Shown in pieces: positions 1-7,545 of a stretch of DNA of 9,348 nucleotides. Position numbers and translations under genes: made by a program. Below the pieces are notes generated by a model. It did not search any database and had not been told where the DNA came from. It saw nothing but the letters and a program-made list of their open reading frames with translations. This stretch comes from an uncultured Cellvibrio sp. (GTDB lineage Bacteria > Pseudomonadota > Gammaproteobacteria > Pseudomonadales > Cellvibrionaceae), in contig CAMLRJ010000096.1 in NCBI GenBank assembly GCA_946482345.1, positions 1-9,348 on the forward strand, in the 5' to 3' direction. Every line of letters starts with the position of its first letter. Within the stretch, counting starts at the first letter, position 1.

Positions 1-761
1 ATTCGGCCATAACGCTCGGGTTGATCCAGGGGCATATTTTTAATCAACATGGATACCAATTTAAAATTGCAAAATGTGCGGTAGCCATAATCACAAAACC
101 GACCCTGTGTGTGCGATGCCAAAAACATTTCTTTTTCGAGCGGTGAAATATCCTGCGAACCTTGCGAGAAAAAAATCGGGCCGGATGGAGTAATAAACAT
201 CAAAGAACTTCGCAAACCAAATTCGCCCATGGTTTGAAATAACCCCGCTGCCAGTGTTTCAAATGACGACATGGAATAAGTGCGCTCAACATAACGCAAA
301 CACCGCCCCAAATCTGCACTGTTGGACAAGGCTTCAAACGCGGCTTGTTGCGCCTCGTTAATTTTTTCATCCAGCGTACGTTTTTCATGATACTGCTGCA
401 CTGCACGGGTAATTTTTGCTTTCAGCAAATCCGCTTCGGAAGATTTGATCAGGTAATCCTCGGCACCCATTTCGAATCCGAGAATTTTTTCCTGCAAACT
501 ACTTTTGCTGGATAAAAAAATGATCGGAATATTGCTGGTTTTGGGATCTGCCTTGAGTTGTTTACAAACATCGTAACCATCAAGATCGGGAAGATTAATA
601 TCCAACAGAATACAATCCGGTACTTGCCCGGCTGCCAGATCAAGCCCTTGTGTGCCGGTATAGGCGGACTTGAGTTGAAATGAATCCTGCAGTGCAGCAA
701 ACAGAAAAACTTGCCAGGTGCGATCATCATCAATTAACAAAACCTGCTGCAATTGAGACAT
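1..761 (-). CDS. Response regulator: receiver domain plus unassigned C-terminal domain (3' end outside window)
   Basis: The minus-strand frame stays open from the ATG at 761 to the window edge, giving 253 codons with no stop. Residues about 5-120 are a CheY-like receiver: acidic pocket D11-D12-D13, phosphoacceptor D54 in CILLDINLPDLDGYD, conserved Ser at S84 (IIFLSS), and the switch lysine K106 in EDYLIKS. The usual Pro after that Lys is Ser here. Residues about 112-140 look helical and charged, as a linker. Residues about 145-253 form a second domain with no DNA-binding, GGDEF, EAL or HD-GYP motif; a GAF-like sensory fold is only a guess. I chose the ATG at 761 because GGAG lies 6 nt upstream; in-frame ATGs at 767 and 773 are worse placed. 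It follows apaH on the same strand after 89 nt, so it may be the operon's last gene or have its own promoter. The receiver assignment is firm; output and partner kinase are unknown. Confidence 0.88.
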   Translation of the reverse strand, partial: MSQLQQVLLIDDDRTWQVFLFAALQDSFQLKSAYTGTQGLDLAAGQVPDCILLDINLPDLDGYDVCKQLKADPKTSNIPIIFLSSKSSLQEKILGFEMGAEDYLIKSSEADLLKAKITRAVQQYHEKRTLDEKINEAQQAAFEALSNSADLGRCLRYVERTYSMSSFETLAAGLFQTMGEFGLRSSLMFITPSGPIFFSQGSQDISPLEKEMFLASHTQGRFCDYGYRTFCNFKLVSMLIKNMPLDQPERYGR

Positions 762-800
762 GCTCATCTCCATGATCAATCAATTATTTCGCAAGTGTAG

Positions 801-828
801 ATGCTAATTCGCGCTCACGCTTTGCCAA
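801..828 (-). promoter_or_regulatory. Possible sigma-70 promoter for the response regulator
   Basis: On the minus strand, TTGGCA (828-823, five of six to the -35 consensus) is followed after 16 nt by TAGCAT (806-801, four of six to the -10). Transcription would start near 794 and leave a leader of about 33 nt before the start codon at 761. It lies in the apaH-regulator gap. The match is ordinary, and read-through from apaH could equally supply the transcript. Confidence 0.28.
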
Positions 829-850
829 CAAGATAATCCTATCGTCAAAA

Positions 851-1666
851 TCAACCCTGATTGCACGAACAGGAAATGCGTTGCCGACTGACAAGATCCA
901 TAGCCGTCAAGCTACCGCCCCAGACACACCCGGTGTCCAACGCATAAAGATTGGGTAGATTTATTTTTCCTTGTAAGGCAGCCCAGTGGCCGAACACCAG
1001 CGCCTGTCCCGCTGTTTTACGATGGGCGTGAGAGAACCAGGGGGCATAGCCTTCCGGTGCGGCACTGGCGTCCTCCTTGGTGATTAATTCGAGTTCGCCA
1101 TCCGCGCTGCAAAAACGCATGCGCGTGAAATAATTGGTGATGAGTCGCAACCTGTCCATGCCTTGAAGATCATCTGACCAGATAGCAGGTTGGTTACCGT
1201 ACATGGATGCTAAAAATTCCTGGCGCTGATTTCCCGCCAAAACCGATTGCACTTCAGCAGAATAATTCAGCGCTTCCGACAAAGACCAATGAGGTGGAAT
1301 GCCCGCATGCACCATTGTGATTTGCAATGTTGGATCGTGATATACCAACGGTTGTTGTGCTAACCAATCAACCAATAATTGGCAATCAGGTGCAGCCAAC
1401 AATTCATCCAATGTATCCAGTTTGCCTTTTTTTCTGAGACCATAATGCGCCGCAATAAAATGCAAATCATGATTGCCGAGTACTATTTTTATGGCGTGAC
1501 GAATGGAATAGAGATAACGCAAAGTTGCCAGACTATCTGGCCCGCGATTAATTAAATCGCCAACCAACCAGAGCTGATCTTCTTGTGGATCAAAATGAAT
1601 TTTTTCAAGCAGCGACTTCAATGATTGATAGCATCCTTGAATATCACCTATGGCATAAGCACTCAT
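851..1666 (-). CDS. apaH: Symmetrical bis(5'-nucleosyl)-tetraphosphatase (Ap4A hydrolase)
   Basis: This 271-aa cytoplasmic hydrolase splits diadenosine tetraphosphate into two ADP and controls alarmone-like Ap4A and Np4-capped RNA. It is a PPP-family metallophosphatase. Visible motifs are GDIQG (7-11), GDLINRG (36-42), GNHD (64-67), VHAG (H120), the ApaH-typical ITNYFTRMRFC (about 176-186), FGHWA (H227) and ALDTGCVWGG (242-251). Length is near the E. coli protein (about 280 aa). The second position of the first motif's usual DxH pair is Gln (Q10) rather than the His ligand seen in E. coli; I believe pseudomonad ApaH is similar. The start at 1666 gives the family's usual MxxYAIGD opening. The gene follows rsmA after 24 nt, and its start region carries a near-duplicate start just upstream, described separately. 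No strong Shine-Dalgarno sequence is visible, so coupling to upstream translation is plausible. Confidence 0.96.
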   Translation of the reverse strand: MSAYAIGDIQGCYQSLKSLLEKIHFDPQEDQLWLVGDLINRGPDSLATLRYLYSIRHAIKIVLGNHDLHFIAAHYGLRKKGKLDTLDELLAAPDCQLLVDWLAQQPLVYHDPTLQITMVHAGIPPHWSLSEALNYSAEVQSVLAGNQRQEFLASMYGNQPAIWSDDLQGMDRLRLITNYFTRMRFCSADGELELITKEDASAAPEGYAPWFSHAHRKTAGQALVFGHWAALQGKINLPNLYALDTGCVWGGSLTAMDLVSRQRISCSCNQG

Positions 1667-1680
1667 TGATAGGCACTCAT
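1655..1680 (-). repeat. Direct repeat duplicating the apaH start (mini-ORF MSAYQ)
   Basis: On the minus strand, ATGAGTGCCTAT (1680-1669) is repeated as ATGAGTGCTTAT (1666-1655), with one mismatch in 12 nt and a 2-nt gap. The second copy is the apaH start (MSAY). The first, in another frame, encodes MSAYQ and stops at TGA 1665-1663, which overlaps the apaH ATG as ATGA. It looks like a small tandem duplication of the initiation site. Any regulatory role is inference. Confidence 0.7.
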
Positions 1681-1690
1681 AAATCGGTAC

Positions 1691-2500
1691 TCACAATTCA
1701 CCCAGATAATTACTGATAGCGACATAATCTGCCAAACTGATTTCTTCCGGACGCAAACTCAAATCAACCGGTAAATGTTGCATCTGCTCAACACTCACCA
1801 ATTGTTTAAGTGAGTTACGCAAAGTTTTACGACGCTGTTGAAATGCAACATTCACCAGTTTTTCAAAGGTCTTGAAATGTGTAGCAACAACCGGTAATTG
1901 AGCATGCGGAATTAAACGCACAATCGCCGAATCGACTTTAGGTGCAGGATCAAACGATTCCGGTGGCACATCAAATAAATCATCTACCTGACAAAAATAT
2001 TGCACCATAATACCCAAACGCCCGTAAGCACTTTCTCCGGGTAAGGCGGCCATGCGTTTCACCACTTCTTTTTGTAACATGAAATGCATGTCGCGAATTT
2101 TGCCAACATAAGTCAACAAATGAAAAATCAGCGGCGTGGAAATGTTGTAAGGTAAATTACCCACAACACGCAAGGAAGAATATTCAGGTGACAATAAAGA
2201 AGCAAAATCAAAACGCAACGCATCCGCTTGGAATAATTGGAAATCGGGATGTTTTTCAAATTTTACTTTAAGCCAGGGCACCAGATCACGATCCAACTCT
2301 ATCACGCGTAAATGATCGCATTGATCCGCCAGTAATTCGGTAATTGCACCTTTTCCAGGGCCTATCTCAACCAGCAAATCATTTTTGGCGGGCGCTATAG
2401 CACGCACTATTCCATTAATCACACCGTGATCTGTTAAAAAATTCTGACCGAAACGTTTGCGTGCTTTATGTTCGGATTCCTGATTTAAAAATTTATTCAT
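1691..2500 (-). CDS. rsmA: 16S rRNA (adenine1518-N6/adenine1519-N6)-dimethyltransferase
   Basis: RsmA (KsgA) uses S-adenosylmethionine to dimethylate two adjacent adenines in the helix 45 loop of 16S rRNA late in 30S assembly; loss gives kasugamycin resistance. The 269-aa protein has the family N-terminus [10 protein letters not shown] (13-22), SAM motif [15 protein letters not shown] (44-57), an acidic ribose-binding position in IELD (67-70), catalytic motif IV NLPYNIS (115-121), and [14 protein letters not shown] (183-196). The C-terminal part has [12 protein letters not shown], typical of the rRNA-binding domain. Its ATG (2500-2498) overlaps the pdxA stop as ATGA, and no good Shine-Dalgarno sequence precedes it, so translation is probably coupled to pdxA. 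Length matches the E. coli protein (273 aa) and nothing is missing. Confidence 0.98.
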   Translation of the reverse strand: MNKFLNQESEHKARKRFGQNFLTDHGVINGIVRAIAPAKNDLLVEIGPGKGAITELLADQCDHLRVIELDRDLVPWLKVKFEKHPDFQLFQADALRFDFASLLSPEYSSLRVVGNLPYNISTPLIFHLLTYVGKIRDMHFMLQKEVVKRMAALPGESAYGRLGIMVQYFCQVDDLFDVPPESFDPAPKVDSAIVRLIPHAQLPVVATHFKTFEKLVNVAFQQRRKTLRNSLKQLVSVEQMQHLPVDLSLRPEEISLADYVAISNYLGEL

Positions 2501-3492
2501 GATGCATCACGTGCGGTTAACATGGTTAATGCGTAGTGAATTGCCGTGCGCAAACTGCCCATATCCGATTTACCTGTTCCCGCCAAATCCAGAGCAGTAC
2601 CGTGATCAACCGAAGTTCGAATAATCGGTAAACCCAAAGTCACATTCACCGCATTACCAAAACCTTTGTATTTCAAAACGGGTAATCCCTGATCGTGATA
2701 CATGGCCAGCACTGCATCGGCATGATCAAGATATTTTGCAGTAAATAATGTATCAGCAGGTAATGGCCCAATTAAATTCATATTGCGCTGGCGCATTTTT
2801 TCCAACACAGGCTCAATAACATCAATTTCTTCGCGCCCCAGATGTCCGCCTTCACCCGCATGGGGATTTAATCCACACACCAGAATCCGTGGTTGTGTAA
2901 TGCCAAAATGCTGCTGCAAATCGTGATGCAAAATACTGATCACTTGCTCCAATTCTGTTTTGGTAATGGCAGCAGACACTTCTTTTAAAGGCAGATGGGT
3001 TGTTGCCAATGCTACTCGTAAACCTTCTGTCGCCAACATCATCACGACTTTTTCTGTTTGTGTTTTTTCAGCCAGATATTCTGTGTGCCCACTAAAATCG
3101 ATACCAGCATCATTGATCACACTTTTGTGCACCGGGCCAGTCACCAGGGCGGCATAACGATTCTGCAAACAACCTGTAATCGCTGCATCCAATGTTTGCA
3201 AAATATAATGCGCATTAGCGACATTTAATTTTCCACAGACTGCAGGTGTGGCCAATTGAATAGGATGAATAACCAATTCACCCGCTTGATTGGGTTGCGG
3301 TGATTGCGCGAAATCAACTTCACGCAATCGCAAAGGCAAATTTAATTTTTTTGCGCGCTCGATTAATAAATCGGGATCAGCGATAACAACCATTTCATGT
3401 TGCTGTGGCATTTGTGCCAACGCAATCACCAGATCCGGCCCTATACCCGCTGGCTCGCCGGGAGTTAACGCCAATCGATAAACACTTGCCAT
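2497..3492 (-). CDS. pdxA: 4-hydroxythreonine-4-phosphate dehydrogenase
   Basis: PdxA oxidises 4-phosphohydroxy-L-threonine with NAD(P); the product decarboxylates to 3-amino-1-hydroxyacetone phosphate, which PdxJ condenses into pyridoxine phosphate. The enzyme is cytoplasmic and metal-dependent. The 331-aa protein opens with the family signature [12 protein letters not shown] (9-20). The three metal-binding histidines fall at the same numbers as in E. coli: H166 (TTHLPLK), H211 (LNPHAGEGG) and H266 (AMYHDQGLP). The conserved block [10 protein letters not shown] and a downstream [15 protein letters not shown] are present. The start codon shares one base with the surA stop (TGATG, 3490-3494), with only a weak GTGGAAA upstream. 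The surA-pdxA-rsmA order is shared with E. coli and pseudomonads, reflecting co-transcription rather than a common pathway. No oddities. Confidence 0.98.
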   Translation of the reverse strand: MASVYRLALTPGEPAGIGPDLVIALAQMPQQHEMVVIADPDLLIERAKKLNLPLRLREVDFAQSPQPNQAGELVIHPIQLATPAVCGKLNVANAHYILQTLDAAITGCLQNRYAALVTGPVHKSVINDAGIDFSGHTEYLAEKTQTEKVVMMLATEGLRVALATTHLPLKEVSAAITKTELEQVISILHHDLQQHFGITQPRILVCGLNPHAGEGGHLGREEIDVIEPVLEKMRQRNMNLIGPLPADTLFTAKYLDHADAVLAMYHDQGLPVLKYKGFGNAVNVTLGLPIIRTSVDHGTALDLAGTGKSDMGSLRTAIHYALTMLTARDAS

Positions 3493-4805
3493 CAGAGTTT
3501 TATTTCCACATAAGCTTCTTCACGGATTTGTGTTAGCCAGAGTTGAAACTCTTCATCGAAACGACGTGACCGCAAAGTATTGGCGGCTTGATTGCGTTTC
3601 ATTTGATCGCTCATATCTTCCTGACGTCGTTCAAGCACTTGCAATATGTGCCAACCAAATTGACTTTTAAACGGACGACTGATTTGTCCAATTTCTGTAT
3701 TGGCCAAGGTCTCTTCGAATTGTTTTACAAACATACCCGGCATTGACCATCCCAAATCACCACCACTCATCATCGAACCTGTATCTTCAGAATACTCTTT
3801 TGCCATTTTGGAAAAATCAGCGCCCTTTTCGATGAGTTCTTTGATTTGCAATAATTTTTCGCGCGCTTGACGGTCATCCATAATTTCCGATGTTTTAATC
3901 AAAATATGTCGGGCATGGGTTTGCTGAACCATTTGCGCACCACCACCCGTTTGTTCAATATTTTTCAATATATGAAACCCGGCACCACTGCGAAACGGCT
4001 TGGTCACTTTGCCAACCGGCAAATTGGTGAGTTCTCTGGAAAAAAGTTCCGGCAGCTGCGCCAATTTACGCCAACCTATATCACCACCATTTAATGCCGC
4101 CTGATCTTTGGAGTGGGTAATCGCCATCTTCGCAAAATCAGCACCGTCATTCAGTTGTTGATAAATGGAATTGGCTAGTTTACTCGCCTCGGCAACATCC
4201 TCTTCGGTCGCTTCGGATGAAACCGAAATTAAAATGTGCCCAATATGATAATCAGGTGATGTCGCAAATTTGCCATCGGTAGATGCTAAAAAATTATCAA
4301 TATCACGATCATTAATTTTGATTCGGCTACTGACTACACCCTGCTGTAATTGATTAATGGTGATATCGTTGCGCAATTGTTTACGCAAACCTTCAATGCC
4401 CATGCCTTCTCGCTGCAGGCTGCTTTCTAATTGTTCGAGTGTCAGGTTATTTTTTTGCAAGATACGGCTGATGGCATCGTCAATTTCACTTTCATCAACC
4501 TCAATTTCGTAACGCTTCGCCAACGCAAGTTCTATACGCTCGACGATTAACTGCTCAAGAATTTGTTTATTCAAGGCTTCATCTGCGGGTAATTGCGTAT
4601 ATTGTGCACGCAATCTTTCCATTACCGATGCCTTGCGCATATTGAATTCACTTTCAAGAACGACATCTTCATCCACAATTGCAATCACTCTGTCCAACGG
4701 TACAGCAGTAGACTGCGCCCACACACTGGATGCAATAAGCAGAACGCCGGACAGCAAACTGAAATTCAGTAGTGTGCTAAAAAAATATTGTCTTTTATTG
4801 TTCAT
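3492..4805 (-). CDS. surA: Periplasmic chaperone / peptidyl-prolyl isomerase SurA
   Basis: SurA escorts unfolded outer-membrane barrel proteins, LptD among them, across the periplasm to the BAM complex. With the ATG at 4805 the protein is 437 aa (E. coli 428). A signal peptide is clear: MNNKRQ, hydrophobic residues about 8-27, then cleavage after SVWA at residue 30. The chaperone N-domain (about 31-180) is followed by two parvulin domains, P1 about 186-285 (starting HIGHILISV) and P2 about 297-392 (starting HARHILIKT), each ending in GFHIL or GWHIL. A C-terminal helix (about 393-437) packs with the N-domain in the family. An in-frame TTG at 4838 has GGGAA 4-5 nt upstream and would add 11 residues, but these put acidic and polar residues ahead of the basic signal-peptide start, so I prefer the ATG. 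The gene lies 45 nt after lptD, an order shared with E. coli. Confidence 0.96.
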   Translation of the reverse strand: MNNKRQYFFSTLLNFSLLSGVLLIASSVWAQSTAVPLDRVIAIVDEDVVLESEFNMRKASVMERLRAQYTQLPADEALNKQILEQLIVERIELALAKRYEIEVDESEIDDAISRILQKNNLTLEQLESSLQREGMGIEGLRKQLRNDITINQLQQGVVSSRIKINDRDIDNFLASTDGKFATSPDYHIGHILISVSSEATEEDVAEASKLANSIYQQLNDGADFAKMAITHSKDQAALNGGDIGWRKLAQLPELFSRELTNLPVGKVTKPFRSGAGFHILKNIEQTGGGAQMVQQTHARHILIKTSEIMDDRQAREKLLQIKELIEKGADFSKMAKEYSEDTGSMMSGGDLGWSMPGMFVKQFEETLANTEIGQISRPFKSQFGWHILQVLERRQEDMSDQMKRNQAANTLRSRRFDEEFQLWLTQIREEAYVEIKL

Positions 4806-4850
4806 AATCCAATCACTATTTGCGAAATAAATACTCAAAAAATTCCCGAC

Positions 4851-7361
4851 TCAGCGTAGAGAACTTTCACGTTCACCATAACCTACAACAGCATCTTCCA
4901 ATAAGTTGTTAATTCGTTTTGCCAGAGTGCCGAATCCCTTAAGTTGCACTTCAAAAAATACAGCGCGCTCATAATCATCATCATTCAAATTTTCCAAAAA
5001 ATCGGGGCTGAAATCAAAATTTGCCCACTGGCGAGCCAATACCCGCACGCGATAACAACAATCGTTATATTCCAACCCGGCAAAGGTATCCAGTTTTGCT
5101 TTGTAGGTGAAATCATAATTGGCACGAGCAATCACCGACCATTGCGTGTTCAAAGGCCAAATTGCGGAGACATCTATTTGATCCAATGTTTTACCCAACA
5201 CAGGAATCGGATTTAATGGGCTCACGCTCACCGGGTTTCGCGCATAGCGATAACCCAGATTAAACACACGATATTTTTCATCCAAATAATGCAGGCTGGT
5301 GGATGCCGCGCTGATCTCATCGGTTTGATGATCAAATACCAGATCCTGGGTCATTCTGAATGCATCGCCAAAATGCGCGACCATCTGCCCCGCCAACGCA
5401 CTACTGGTCAGATCTTCCCCGTCATCAAGTTCACTGGTTTTACCCAGAGTAATTGCCTGCTCACGAAAATAAAAAATTTCACCCAAACTTAATTTCAAAC
5501 GCTCCACACCCGTATCGTTTTCAATAAAACGACTGGAAGCACCCAGTGTCATTTGATTTGCATCATCAATTCTGTCACCGCCGGAAAAACGGGAATCGCG
5601 AAATAACTGATCATAAGTAAACAACAATTCAGAGGTATCAAAATTAACCAGACTATCAGCGGTTGTCAGACCAAAAAGCGCATCCTGATTTTCGTAATCG
5701 CGATACAAATAAAATAATCGTGGCTCAAAAGTTTGCAAATAGGATTGTTCAAACCAGGGAAGATCACGCTCAAAAACCAAACCGGAATCCACACTGAATT
5801 GCGGCGTGACAACATACGGATTATCGTCAGCTGTCGCGATTAAATTGGGCGCCTCCAATTGATACATCAGGGTTTTAACACCAACACCGGGTTTTACATA
5901 ACCAAAAATAAAATCCTTGTTCCACTGATACTGATAAAAACTGCGGAAACGTTCGCCAGTAATTAAATTATCGCGGTTTTCTGTGTAATAGCGATTAACC
6001 GAAAAATTCGTGTATTCGTTGTTGGCTGTTAATATCCAATCACCCAAATTGTAAATGGCATTGGCTTGCACACGCGGCAATTCGCGATAAGGCAAACTAC
6101 CGCTGGTTAACAAACGAAATTCTTCGGCGCGCGCACTCACAACCCAGTGATCAAAACTGTATTGCGCTTCCGCCATTTGTTGCAGGTATGCCTGTCGATT
6201 CAAATCCACTGCGCTGCCATCCACATCACGCAAGTAGTCAGTATCACTGACATCGGTGTAACTGATACGGGTTTTCCACGCCTGACCTGCCCCACCTTTC
6301 TGCTCAAATTTTCCTTGCCATCTGTCCTCACCCTGATATTCATAATCCTCTTTTTGATCGCGGCCATAATCATTATGCAACACACTGCCGGAAAGCTGAG
6401 ATTCAAAATACTGACTCAGATGACGCACTTCGCCCTGAAATAAATAACCATGATCACGCAAATAACGCGGCTCTATAGTGGCATCGTAATTGGGGGCAAT
6501 ATTCCAATAGAAGGGTAGAGAAAATTCATCACGACCAACCGTTGGAAATAAAAAACCGGTCAACCGATCAGGCCCAATTGGAAAGCGAAAATAGGGAACA
6601 TAGGCGACTGGAATATCTTCGACATTCAGTCGCATATGTTTTGCAGTACCGTAATGCTTGTCGTTATGCAGGGTAATGTTGGAGCCGCGTATATCCCAGG
6701 TGTTATCACCGGGTTCACAGCTGGTGAAACGGCCCCTATCCAAAATAATGGTTTTATCACCCACTTTTTCCAGCGACTCTGCAGTGCCGCGAACACGTGA
6801 TTCATACACCACAAAACGCGCATTTTCGAGTTTGGCATTGCCGGAATTGATATTGATATCCGCGTGATCCGCCCTGAATAACAAACCGGGTTCACGCACC
6901 TGAATATTGCCGGTCAACTCTGCTTGTTGCGTCTCTTTATCCAGAAAAAATTTATCCGTACAAATGGTGCGATTGCCCTGGGTCAACAAGACGTTGCCTG
7001 TCAGCGTAATGCGTGATTGTTTTTCTGATTCGGAATCCAAAGCCCGCCCAAACAAACTGGCTTCTTCCGGCTTCAGATTGGCTTCCGGATCTGTACGCAA
7101 AGGCCCTATATAAGCACCGCAACAAGAGGTGGGCAGCTGGCTTTTTTGTTCTTCTGTGAGTTGTTCAAGCGGCACCCAATCCAATTCTTTTCTAAGCAGC
7201 TCGACTTCGGCAGTATTTTCTCCGGCCCCATCAGCACTCTCTCCCGCCAGAGAAAAAGCACCGGGCATCAGCAAACAAACAGACAAGAGCCATCCAAAGG
7301 GAATCAACCTATACCCTTTTTTGACTGAAAAACAGGAAGTAATTTCTTGAATAGCTACCAT
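4851..7361 (-). CDS. lptD: LPS-assembly outer-membrane protein LptD
   Basis: LptD forms, with lipoprotein LptE, the outer-membrane translocon that inserts lipopolysaccharide in the outer leaflet. The 836-aa protein has a signal peptide (basic K14-K15 and R18, hydrophobic 19-39, likely cleavage after SLA at 39) and a periplasmic OstA-type beta-jellyroll (about 115-245: TLTGNVLLTQGN, GNIQVREPG, RADHADININSG). Conserved VAYVPYFRFPIGPDRLTGFLFP (252-273) leads into a long barrel with many alternating aromatic strands. Cysteines C80, C215 and the C768-C769 pair (YNDCCYR) correspond by context to the four E. coli disulfide cysteines; C81 and C134 are extra. The extended N-terminus with DWVPLEQL and LPTSCCGAY is pseudomonad-like. 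Only GGTG one base upstream precedes the ATG, too close for a normal Shine-Dalgarno site, so initiation may be weak, but no better start keeps the signal peptide. It is first in the minus-strand operon. Confidence 0.98.
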   Translation of the reverse strand: MVAIQEITSCFSVKKGYRLIPFGWLLSVCLLMPGAFSLAGESADGAGENTAEVELLRKELDWVPLEQLTEEQKSQLPTSCCGAYIGPLRTDPEANLKPEEASLFGRALDSESEKQSRITLTGNVLLTQGNRTICTDKFFLDKETQQAELTGNIQVREPGLLFRADHADININSGNAKLENARFVVYESRVRGTAESLEKVGDKTIILDRGRFTSCEPGDNTWDIRGSNITLHNDKHYGTAKHMRLNVEDIPVAYVPYFRFPIGPDRLTGFLFPTVGRDEFSLPFYWNIAPNYDATIEPRYLRDHGYLFQGEVRHLSQYFESQLSGSVLHNDYGRDQKEDYEYQGEDRWQGKFEQKGGAGQAWKTRISYTDVSDTDYLRDVDGSAVDLNRQAYLQQMAEAQYSFDHWVVSARAEEFRLLTSGSLPYRELPRVQANAIYNLGDWILTANNEYTNFSVNRYYTENRDNLITGERFRSFYQYQWNKDFIFGYVKPGVGVKTLMYQLEAPNLIATADDNPYVVTPQFSVDSGLVFERDLPWFEQSYLQTFEPRLFYLYRDYENQDALFGLTTADSLVNFDTSELLFTYDQLFRDSRFSGGDRIDDANQMTLGASSRFIENDTGVERLKLSLGEIFYFREQAITLGKTSELDDGEDLTSSALAGQMVAHFGDAFRMTQDLVFDHQTDEISAASTSLHYLDEKYRVFNLGYRYARNPVSVSPLNPIPVLGKTLDQIDVSAIWPLNTQWSVIARANYDFTYKAKLDTFAGLEYNDCCYRVRVLARQWANFDFSPDFLENLNDDDYERAVFFEVQLKGFGTLAKRINNLLEDAVVGYGERESSLR

Positions 7362-7380
7362 TCACCGCGGTCCCGAATAA

Positions 7381-7403
7381 CCGGCAGGGAATTGATCCAC
7401 CGG
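7381..7403 (-). other. Possible hairpin in the lptD leader
   Basis: In the predicted lptD leader (minus strand) CCGGTGG can pair with CTGCCGG around a 9-nt loop, giving seven pairs, two of them G-U wobbles. It ends 19 nt before the start codon. The stem is short, and its effect on translation or mRNA stability is unknown. Confidence 0.35.
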
Positions 7404-7420
7404 AAAAAAATGCAGCGGGG

Positions 7421-7450
7421 ATTCTACTGTAATCTACCCTGTGCTGTCAG
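7421..7450 (-). promoter_or_regulatory. Predicted sigma-70 promoter of lptD
   Basis: On the minus strand CTGACA (7450-7445, five of six to TTGACA) and TAGAAT (7426-7421, five of six to TATAAT) are separated by 18 nt. Transcription would start near 7414 and give a leader of about 50 nt before the lptD ATG at 7361. It is the best promoter match in the divergent region. Position and quality support it; no experiment does. Confidence 0.6.
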
Positions 7451-7486
7451 GCTTTACAGACCAACAACGCAGATGATGGTTCAATT

Positions 7487-7507
7487 AGCTGAACAATGGC
7501 TTCAGCT
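7487..7507. repeat. 7-bp inverted repeat within the amgK promoter spacer
   Basis: AGCTGAA (7487-7493) and TTCAGCT (7501-7507) are perfect inverted copies separated by 7 nt (CAATGGC). The repeat covers the predicted -35 and most of the spacer of the amgK promoter. No T-run follows, so it is not an intrinsic terminator. It could be an operator for a dimeric regulator, or chance. Confidence 0.55.
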
Positions 7508-7517
7508 CGGTTAGAAT
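7489..7517 (+). promoter_or_regulatory. Predicted sigma-70 promoter of amgK-murU
   Basis: TAGAAT (7512-7517, five of six to the -10 consensus) lies 17 nt after CTGAAC (7489-7494, about three of six to the -35 consensus). Transcription would start near 7524, leaving about 22 nt before the amgK ATG; AAGAA at 7534-7538 could serve as a weak Shine-Dalgarno site. The -35 is poor, so activity may be modest or need an activator. A perfect 7-bp inverted repeat overlaps the -35 and spacer. Confidence 0.45.
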
Positions 7518-7545
7518 CCACCCAGCCTATTGATAAGAATTCACC

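Noticed and set aside
200..733. Two minus-strand open frames (200-406 and 449-733)
   Set aside because: They lie inside the response regulator in another frame; their peptides show no domain, whereas the overlapping frame has clear receiver motifs.
2960..4830. Plus-strand open frames opposite pdxA and surA
   Set aside because: They are antisense shadows; the minus-strand products are complete and have all family motifs.
4806..4838. TTG start for surA at 4838
   Set aside because: It has a usable GGGAA upstream, but the 11 added residues put acidic and polar residues before the basic signal-peptide start. The ATG at 4805 gives a normal signal peptide and length.
4944..7350. Several plus-strand open frames opposite lptD
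   Set aside because: They are antisense to a strongly conserved gene, have no ribosome binding sites, and their residues are low-complexity reflections of lptD codons.
7487..7507. Inverted repeat as a rho-independent terminator
   Set aside because: The stem is 7 bp, is not GC-rich, has no following T-run on either strand, and sits between divergent genes where no transcript should end.
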